A DNA stretch of 64,000 nt from NCBI GenBank assembly GCA_037176845.1, contig JAYKXP010000181.1, forward strand, positions 20,868 to 84,867, given 5' to 3'. The DNA is from Paramarasmius palmivorus (taxonomy: Eukaryota; Basidiomycota; Agaricomycetes; Agaricales; Marasmiaceae). The notes under the pieces are model-generated. The model was not told the DNA's origin. It made no database searches and worked only from the letters and a program-made list of their open reading frames with translations. Both the position numbers and the translations under genes were made by a program. Positions 55,589 to 64,000 of this stretch are shown here, piece after piece (position 1 is the first letter of the stretch; each line of letters opens with the position of its first letter).

Positions 55589-57430
55589 ATGCTCCTCCTT
55601 TACGCTCTCGCAAGACCTATCTTCTCGAATACGGAGCCCTCGTCACCGGGTAACTCTACCGTATTCGATCCGGTTACCGGCGAATGCGACGATATCCACG
55701 GATGTAGGACGGCGCCTCAGATCCTGTGGAACTGTCTTTCGGTCATCTTTATTTGTACATGGGTCGCTATTCATCCGAATGTCCCGCATGTCAAAGCACA
55801 CCGAGCAGTCGTGTTATTTTGTAATGGCATGCTGATGGCTATTGCGATGCTTGCGCCGGAACTGATTATATTGTGGGCGATAAGGCAGCGGTATTCTGCT
55901 AAAGCGATTGCGGACAAATATAAGAGTGAGAGATCTAGACTTCAACGTTGAACGTATAGACTGAGTATGTCCCAGAATACGGATGGGGAATGGCGCATGG
56001 ATTCCTTGTGATCATGGGAGGTTTTGCTCTCTATGACGGCGATGAGTTTCAGGAGTACCTTTGGGGCAATTGGATGAATGCTTCCTCTCAAATATATGAG
56101 CATCACGAAGCAGTTCAAGCAGCTATTTCTGAGCTTGACAGTAAAAAGGTATGTATTTTATATGACTGATGTTTCGAATAATACATAATGGGAGTGTGGG
56201 TAGAACAGGACAAGACGCGTAGAACAGACTTTGGACACCCCACTGGAAACAGACGCGACACCTTTGATTGTGAAGCCTGAACCGCAGGATAGCACTTCCG
56301 ATCTCATGATTTCGGTGAATATTTTTGTTATACATGGTTACTCCATTGTCTCAACTTTCAGCTAGTCCTCAAACTTAGATGGACTGGAATTTCTAATTAA
56401 GAATGGCTACATTAAAATCACAGAGGACGAAATCATGGACAACCTCAGCCACGGCGACTCCATCACAAAAATTATTGCAGTCGTCCAGACAGCATGGTTT
56501 CTACTTCAAGTTGGAGCTCGTGCAGTAGAAGGGCTAGCCATCACCGAAATCGAAGTCATCACCGTTGGTTTTGCGGTGCTGAACTTTGGCACGTACTTCT
56601 TGTGGTGGAATAAACCACTGCGAGTTAGGCATCCAGTACGTGTGTACTGGCGTCATCAGGAGGTAGCAGAAAAAAAGGATGTGCACTCGGAGAACAAGGG
56701 TGCAAAGGGATGGGTCGACAAAGTACAAGAGTTCATTGTGGGTGTTTGGGATTCAATCCGAGAGGCATCCGCCAAATTTGGGAGATCAATGGTGGTTCTT
56801 TTCAACTTCCTTAAAGACCCATTCGAAGAGGACCCCGAGTTGAACGACAACAGTCTCCCGAATATGAAGTGGGTAACACTGCTACGACTGGTCGGCCTTC
56901 CGTTCCTGGTGGTGCTTCGCCTGATCACAACATCTGTTTTCATCATAGCAGATGTCGACGATGATTACATGGCATCTGTCGTCAACTCTTCCAGCCTGGA
57001 AGAGGAATCAATCACCCTGTACATCCTCGTTTATGGACTCACAACTCTCTTTGGCGCCATCCACTGCATCCCATGGAATTTTCAATTTCCGACACATACG
57101 GAACAGTTACTGTGGCGTATTTCGGCTGGTGGGCTTGTCGCTTTGCCTCTCACATTGCTTGTCGTTATCGCCATCGGTATGGCCATATCACTGCTTGACA
57201 ATGCTATTGAATCGCGCTTTGGGAAGGATTCGCGGATTTATAAAACCATGGGGGCCATTACCGAAATATTTATCGGCTACCCTACCATTGCTATTGGTGT
57301 CACACTCCCGTTCGCCTACATCATTGCACGCGTTGTATTGATGGTTCTGGCACTCATGGAACTGCGAAACCTCCCTTCGAGTGCATACCAAACTGTCCAG
57401 TGGACTACCCTCATTCCTCACATTGGATGA
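55589..57430 (+). CDS. Polytopic membrane-protein paralog M5
   Basis: Four-exon copy: 55589-55925, 55976-56148, 56204-56314 and 56366-57430 (introns 50, 55 and 51 nt), 561 aa. Layout as in M4, with an extra intron in the charged cytosolic loop. It starts MLLLYALARPIFSNTEPSS and keeps the GECDDIHGC cysteine pair. The loop sequence (YLWGNWMNASSQIYEHHEAV; TLDTPLETDATPLIV) is unlike the other copies. The C-terminal region contains SRFGKDSRIYKTMG and is longer, as in M3. Lies directly upstream of the histidine kinase gene, 1.8 kb away, same strand. Function unknown. Confidence 0.8.
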
Positions 57431-59214
57431 ATCGATGCTGAACCGGGGTATGTACTCCTAAATGTCCTCAATCGTAGTATCCTCTTGCCCATCTACTCTC
57501 CATCACAGCCTTCTCCGAATCTTGTTCCCGACCTTGAACAGTTCATATATTCTCAGTGTGGTCACCTTCTACTTACTTATGCATACATTGTACCTCATTA
57601 TTTACAGTATCGCTGAGCAGGACCAGAGATGTATTTAGTGTCACTATGATTTGCGAGAATTACTTGAGTGCGATAGATACTTTGATCTGTAACGACTGAT
57701 TCAAAGATGAAAACACTCGGATATCATATCGAAAGCTACGGACATTGAATGACCTTTGCGTCCACAGCTTGAACATCGCGGGTAGTATGTCTACGACTGT
57801 GCTTGAAGACTTGTGAATGTACTCACCGAGCGACTCCGTGAGGAACAGACGCAGAACTGATAATGATACTCATAGGCGTTTTCATGGCGCTCGGCCATCC
57901 CGGTGTTCGTTGAGAAGTCGGACCGATCGCCGGTGCTTCGATTCCTCGGGGAAGGGAGTTATGGGAAAGGAAGGAGAAGATGAGATTCCCTAGACGACGC
58001 TCCCAGCTCCAACACAAGGAGAACGGTGGAGCCCATAGTTTGAGCGACGGTATGATGCATCTTCCAGAAGCGATGAGATTCAGGTAAGACAATCAATCGG
58101 GGTACGCACGAGTCTTCCAGAAGCGAGAACGAGGCGCGATACTCGAGGGGGACAAAGCAAGTTGAGAAGGGGCGCGGAAGATGCAAGGAAAGGCATTGAA
58201 TAGTGATAGATGTATTGAAAGTCAGATTGACAGTTAGACATGATATGTCGCGCGAGAACAGTTGTAGGATTGGAGGATGGAGGTCGTCTGACCGACGGTG
58301 AGTGACAATGATCTGCGAGGGTATTGGTTAGGTCGAGTGCCTGAAACGTTCGTTGCTTTGTGCGATGTCGCTGATAGGGAGGCTGAACGTGGTGGTGTGG
58401 GAGTCGTCGAGGAAGGTGTTGGTCGTGTGCTGGCCTAGGAAATGAGCATAGGAATAGGAAGGTACGGCGATCGGTTGGACTGTAACTTGTCTAAGGGACC
58501 GATTGAGCTGTTTTATCTGTAGCCAACGTTGCCAAGGATGCGAAGATCCAACGTTCCAGCTTTCCAACACCTGCAAGAAATAATCGGAGAATAGAGGGGC
58601 TGTGTGATCATCAGAAGAGTCTAGCGCCAACGCGGAGTGTAAAATACAAGCCCTTGGAACGTAACATACCTCGAGGGGGTCCTTTGGCGGGTGGAACAGA
58701 GGGGTTTCGGGGGTTTGGTCTAGATGAGTGGAGCCGACGTCGGGTATAGAGAGGAAAGGAGTTGGCAGCTGGAGTACACAATATGTAAAATGAACAGAAA
58801 ACAGGCAAGGAAGATTCGAATTTGTGATTGACGGAACGGAGCCAACAGGCCGACAACGGGGCCTTTTTGTTATTTTGGCGCAAAGCGATAAGAATGTTGA
58901 TCGGTCTGTGGAGCCGTCGTTTCGGCATTGGCCGTTTCACGTTTCTAGCGTGCTCGTGGTTTTCTTTTTTTGCAAATTTTCCTTTTTGTTCTTGTTGACC
59001 TCTTTCCGCTCATCCGCTCAGCGAACAGAGTCGGAAAGTGTGCTCGACACCGTCGACGACGACGAGATAGAAGAAAGCAAGCATCGCAAGCGACGTCACT
59101 GAGCGTCTAGACCGCCGTCCCTTAACCCATCAAAGCGCTGACTAACCAAGCATCCTGCTCACCTCGTGGCCTCATTCCCTTTTTCTCCCGCCCCCAACCA
59201 TCGATGCTCTAGCA
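57431..59214. promoter_or_regulatory. Upstream region of the histidine kinase (source of the duplicated blocks)
   Basis: 57431-57800 is the 3' flank of M5, similar to that of M3. 57850-59214 is the fullest version of the block found after every membrane gene. Near the start codon are CGACGTCACT (59091), a CTTTCCGCTCATCCGCTCA pyrimidine-rich stretch (59005-59023) and GCGCTGACTAACCAAGCAT. No separate gene supported; small open frames such as 58824-59102 are probably 5'UTR. Confidence 0.5.
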
Positions 59215-62200
59215 ATGAGCTCTCCAAGTGTCCCTTCAACTTCCCTCGAACCTTTCCTCGACCACCTCACACGTATCCTATCTCTCTACGAAACCCCTGC
59301 TTCTCATGCTCTTCCCATTCCCAAATACACAGGTCCAAGTGATTGGCGGACAGATTCAATTCTGAGGAGTTTACAGCGTTTACTCGCTCGTCCTCATACC
59401 AACGGTTTCACCCACGACGATGACGAATACTCTTCTTCCGATGAGGAAGACGGTGAAGAGGAAGAAGGGGAATGGTACGAAGCCAAATCAACACAATCTA
59501 CACACGCAGGAACACCTTCGCCGCCTTCTGAACCTACACCTACCATGCATCACTCAACCAACGGTACTTCTACTTCCATGAAAGAGAAGCGGCTAAGCGG
59601 TACAGACCGTGAAGCCATGCACGTCGACCTATCCCATTTCCTTCCCCCAGTCGACGGCTACGACCCAGACTGGTCATCACCTGCACCACCCATCTCATCA
59701 GAAGCAGCAGCAGCTTTCTTTGGTAACACCAACGGGAACAGTAAACACCAAGGACCATCCAACTCTGCACCACCAACTTCCCAAGCAGAGTATGGTGCGC
59801 ATGCTTGTCCGAGGTGCGGTGCTCGTGTGAAGGAAGCACGGATCCCTGCGTTTGCGACTGCGAATGGTGTAGATCCGCCTTCACCAGGGTCGCTTTCGCC
59901 GTTTGTGGTAGCGAGTAATGGTGCGCTTGCGACTGCGGCTATCGAGTCGGGTCTTAGTGCGGTTGAGGAGCTAAGGCTGTTAAAGGCGCAAGTACAGGAT
60001 GTGGCTAGGGTGTGTAAAGCTGTTGCGGATGGGGATTTGAGTCAGAAGATTACGGTTCCTGTTCAAGTAAGTCTTTACACCTTTTTTCCTGGCGTTTTGA
60101 GTGTGGTGTTGATTTAGCGCGCAGGGTATGGTTATGGTAACGCTGAAAGACGTCATCAATACCATGGTTGATAAGCTCGGTCAATTCGCAAAGGAAGTCA
60201 CTCGTGTATCCCAGGAAGTCGGTACTGAAGGAAAATTGGGTGGTCAGGCGTTAGTTTTGGATGTGGAAGGTACTTGGAGAGAGTTGACGGGTGTCGTTAA
60301 CAAGTTGGCTGCCAACTTGACGTCTCAGGTAGAGCCCTTCATTTTGCCTTAGAGTAAGCCCAAAAATTCACCATATTCCTACTCGTAGGTCCGGTCCATC
60401 GCCAAAGTCACTAAAGCTGTTGCACTCGGAGATCTCTCTAAACAAATCGAGGTAGACGCCCGAGGTGAAATCCTGGATCTCAAGAATACGGTTAACGGAA
60501 TGGTCGTCCGACTTCGAGCATTAGCTGCAGAAGTCACACGTGTCACACTCGAAGTCGGTTCTCAAGGTAAACTCGGTGGTCAGGCCAACGTTCCGGATGT
60601 CGAAGGAGTTTGGTATGAATTGGTTAGAAATGTGAGTTCCTCTCCATTCTGTACCTGATTTTGCTTAGGAGCCGGTGGCTGATTGGTGCTTGGTGATTAT
60701 AGGTCAATAGGATGTGTTCGTCCCTAACGGATCAAGTCCGTTCCATCGCTATCGTCACCACTGCAGTAGCAAGTGGAGACTTGACGCAAAAAGTTGAGAT
60801 CGAGGTCGAAGGAGAGATGGCTACGTTGAAGAAGACTGTCAATAACATGGTTTGTTCTCCTTCCTTTCTCCTTACCCTTTTCCCTTCAACTGACACGGGT
60901 CCAACAGGTGGACCAACTATACACATTCTCATCGGAAGTCACCCGTGTAGCGCTCGAAGTCGGTACCCAAGGTATCCTTGGAGGGCAAGCCAAGGTCGAG
61001 GGTGTACAGGGTACTTGGGCGGATTTGACGAGGAATGTTAACGTACGTGCCTTTTCCTTGGCATTGTAAGGAAGATAGGCTGATGTTGATGGGTAACAGA
61101 AAATGGCCTCGAACCTAACCAACCAAGTCCGTTCCATCTCGGAGGTAACCAAAGCTGTCGCACAAGGTAACTTGAGCAAGTTCGTGGAGGTGGATGTACA
61201 GGGTGAGATGTTGGACTTGAAGGAGACTGTAAGTCTTTCTCTCTCAGCCTGCTGAAAAGGAAGGTGTGCTGATGAGAATGGCATTGGACAGGTCAATTCA
61301 ATGGTGGTCCAACTCTCAACATTGGCGAACGAAGTGACGCGTGTCTCGTTGGAAGTAGGAACCGAAGGTATATTGGGTGGTCAAGCCTTCGTTCCTGACG
61401 TTCAGGGAGAGTGGAAGGTTGATTGTTTTTTTCATGTTCAATCTACTCAGAAAAGAACTAACACCTTCTCCTCACCCAGAGTCTCACAGACAACGTCAAC
61501 TTGATGGCAATGAACCTAACCAACCAAGTCCGTTCCATCGCCGAAGTCACCAAAGCTGTCGCTTCTGGAGATTTGAGTAAAAAGATTGTGGTGGACGTCA
61601 AAGGAGAGATTGCGGATTTGAAGGAGACGGTTAATGAGATGACGGAGAGTTTGAGTGTGTTTGCTGATGAGGTGGGTGTCCTCCACTTGTTACCTTTGGG
61701 TTGAGCCGCAGGCTGATCGGGGTGTAGGTAACGCGAGTGGCGAGGGAAGTCGGAACGGAAGGAAAGCTTGGTGGACAGGCAAGAGTAGCGAATGTTGCTG
61801 GGACATGGAAGGCGTTGACGGATAATGTGAACGTCATGGCTAACAACGTGAGTACTTCCTGTTCCTGACCTAACGATGATAACAAAGGAACTAACTGGTA
61901 CCCTGCGCAGTTGACGTTACAAGTCCGAACAATCGCCGTAGCTACTACAGCTGTCGCTCGAGGTGATTTGACGCAAAAGATTGTTGGTGTTTCTGTTAGT
62001 GGTACGTCATTCCGGTACCTAGATCCTGGTTGTCAAAGGTGCTAATGCGACGCCTCTACAGGTGAAATGCTGAACCTTGTCAACACCATCAACGACATGA
62101 TTGACCAACTCTCCATCTTCGCTGTCGAAGTCAAGAAAGTGGCTCGTGAGGTCGGAACCGAAGGGAAACTCGGTGTTCAGGCAGAGGTTGGGAATGTTCA

Positions 62201-63636
62201 AGGAATTTGGCAGGAGATTACGTGGGTGTCTTCTACTCTCTTTTCACGACAAAAGCTAATGTGCCGGTGGCGAATAGACTCTCCGTAAACACTATGGCAG
62301 GCAACTTGACAACCCAAGTCCGTGGCTTTGCGCAGATCTCTGCGGCGGCTATGGATGGTGACTTTACGAGGTTCATTACTGTTGAGGCTAGTGGTGAGAT
62401 GGATTCGTTGAAGACGCAGGTACGTGTGCCTTTTGTCTTGTTGGGGGTAATGGGATGAAACAATCGAGTCCAACTGCTGAGTGAACTCCCTTTCGGGGGT
62501 AGTGAACGGACCTTTTAGAATCGCTCTGATATCTTTTTCCCCCTTTTCTTTTGGTGTTTGGAGACGCAAGGATGCTAATGAACATTGGCAGATCAATAAC
62601 ATGGTATTCAACCTCCGAGATTCTATCCAGAAGAACACTGCTGCTCGTGAAGCTGCCGAGTTGGCGAATAGGTCCAAGTCAGAGTTTTTGGCCAATATGA
62701 GTCACGAGATAAGGTATGCCCTTTTCTTCCTCTTTCGTGTGGATATGGGCGGTGGCTGACGATGTTGGGGGCAGGACACCAATGAACGGTATCATTGGTA
62801 TGACAGAGCTCACTCTCGACTCTGACCTGAACAGGTCCCAGAGGGAGAGTTTGTTATTAGTGCACTCGTTGGCGAGGAGTTTATTATTGATTATTGATGA
62901 TATTTTGGATATCTCGAAGAGTGAGCGGTCTTCCTTACTCCCCTTGTATAAGAGTTACTGATGACGATACGTCCTTAGTCGAAGCCGGTCGCATGACAAT
63001 GGAGGCCGTTTCCTACTCCCTGCGTCAAACCGTATTCGGCATCCTCAAAACACTCGTTGTTCGCGCCTCCCAGAACAACCTCGACCTAACATACGACGTT
63101 GAACCCGACATTCCTGATCAGCTTATTGGTGATTCACTCCGTCTACGACAGGTTATCACCAACCTTGTCGGAAACGCTATCAAGTTCACCCCAGCGAAGA
63201 GTACGCGCAAGGGACAGGTGGCGTTGAGCTGTAGACTGCTGGCGAGTGATGATCAGAGTGTGACGCTCGAGTTCTGTGTTTCGGATACGGGTATTGGTAT
63301 TGCGAAGGACAAGTTGAATTTGATCTTCGATACCTTCTGTCAAGCAGACGGGAGTACGACTAGGGTATGTTCCTTATCTCTTGATATAGGTTTCTGCTGC
63401 TCACAGGGGTCGCGTGGTAGGAATACGGAGGATCGTGTCTCGGTTATCCATCTCCAAAGCGTCTTGTCTCTCTCATGCAAGGCAACATGTGGGTCGAATC
63501 TGGAAAGTTCAGAAGGGGTTCCCGTGTTCTCTTCACCATCACTTCCCAATCTTCTCAGTCGTCAATGGAGAACACGCTTGCAAGATGGCGCCCTTCGCTA
63601 AACGCCACGACGATACTATTCGTGATTCGGTTTTGA
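59215..63636 (+). CDS. nik1: Group III hybrid histidine kinase (Nik1/Os-1 type), 3' part frameshifted
   Basis: Cytosolic osmosensing kinases of this group feed the HOG MAP-kinase pathway and are the target of fludioxonil-type compounds. The exons spliced by eye encode an acidic N-terminal region (exon 1, 59215-60066), then about six HAMP repeats with the typical VRSIA.VT.AVA.GDL and EVTRV..EVG..G.LGGQA units. The HisKA H-box MSHEIRTPMNG is split by an intron at ~62715-62774; [18 protein letters not shown] follows, then HATPase_c with the N-box ([17 protein letters not shown]) and [12 protein letters not shown]. After [13 protein letters not shown] the G1 box reads [10 protein letters not shown], and single-base shifts move homology between frames (LSISK, then [14 protein letters not shown], then KMAPFAKR, then further pieces to the window end). 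The frame taken here stops at 63634-63636. The receiver domain would lie past 64000. It may be a recent pseudogene or contain sequence errors. Confidence 0.8.
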
Positions 63637-64000
63637 TCAGACCGGTGTGGTAGAACGAATAGCGAGTTGGGATTGAAGCCGTTTTGGTGCATGATGTGCA
63701 CTGTTGACGAATAAGAGAGAATTGTCCGCATATGGATACTATTGTGGTTTGATTCGGCTCAAGGTGGTGAGAGTAGCCTTTTAGTGTGTTCAACTTTTGC
63801 GGCTGGGTTACTGATGATAGTGGGTAGACGGAGACGATCAGGGAGAAATTGAGCACTTGCGGTATATCCCTATCGTTTTGTTGCATTTCAAGTACGCCAA
63901 TGGCAGTCGTTGAACCTAAGTGTTAGCTCGCTTCCGAAATGTGTGCGGAGTGCCGCTCTCGTAGTCAAATGGTTGTCTGACAACTCCTCACCTCTCAGTC
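63637..64000 (+). pseudogene. Broken continuation of the histidine kinase linker region
   Basis: Pieces still resemble the kinase C-terminal linker in shifting frames: a VVERIAS-like stretch near 63650, TIREIEHLRYIPIVLL with indels near 63832-63885, KYANGSR near 63890-63912 and VKWLSDNS near 63965-63990. No single frame connects them, and the window ends before the expected receiver domain. Confidence 0.6.

Noticed and set aside
1..64000. tRNA or rRNA genes
   Set aside because: No cloverleaf with A- and B-box consensus or rRNA-like segment was noticed by eye; a covariance search would be needed to exclude one.

Overview
The window comes from a nuclear genome of a mushroom-forming basidiomycete (Agaricomycetes). 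Genes are split by many short GT-AG introns of about 45-75 nt with CTAAY-type branch sites. The mobile genes belong to families typical of this group: KDZ with CxC5/CxC6 clusters, Plavaka, and a Mutator-like transposase family. The right end carries a fungal group III (Nik1/Os-1 type) histidine kinase.

The backbone is a direct segmental array. Five copies (M1-M5) of a ~555-565 aa polytopic membrane-protein gene lie on the + strand at 724-2490, 21068-22838, 33507-35311, 47508-49346 and 55589-57430. Each copy is followed 1.4-1.8 kb later, once insertions are subtracted, by a block resembling the region upstream of the histidine kinase and in places its first codons. After M5 comes the kinase gene itself (59215 on). 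After M1-M4 come only short kinase 5' relics, then ~2-2.8 kb of decayed spacer leading to the next membrane gene. With insertions removed the repeat unit is about 5.5-6.3 kb.

Each of the four spacers was hit by a different mobile element. (1) 3297-18021 is a 14.7-kb Mutator-like element with 40-bp terminal inverted repeats and a perfect 9-bp target-site duplication; the paralogous unit near 52.73 kb shows the empty site. It carries a MULE-type DDE transposase, two distinct 2-oxoglutarate/Fe(II) dioxygenase-like genes (one TET/JBP-like candidate and one JmjC), a small gene with a ribonuclease H1 N-terminal-like domain, and an unknown gene. (2) 23509-30075 is a 6.6-kb KDZ element with an 8-bp target-site duplication, a CxC5-CxC6-KDZ transposase with one in-frame stop, a GRF-like zinc-finger protein and a small basic protein. 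(3) About 36621-44368 is a Plavaka (CACTA-like) element with transposase plus two minus-strand passenger genes. (4) 49659-52264 is a 2.6-kb element with short imperfect terminal repeats and no recognisable transposase.

The membrane genes form mosaics. M1-M3 share one exon layout in the 5' half and M4/M5 another, whereas the C-terminal segment groups M1/M2/M4 against M3/M5, which points to recombination or gene conversion. M1 has a 4-bp deletion in exon 2. The histidine kinase is intact through its HAMP repeats, the H-box and the N-box, but its reading frame breaks repeatedly from the G1 box onwards. The receiver domain, if present, lies beyond the window. All splice models here were made by eye.
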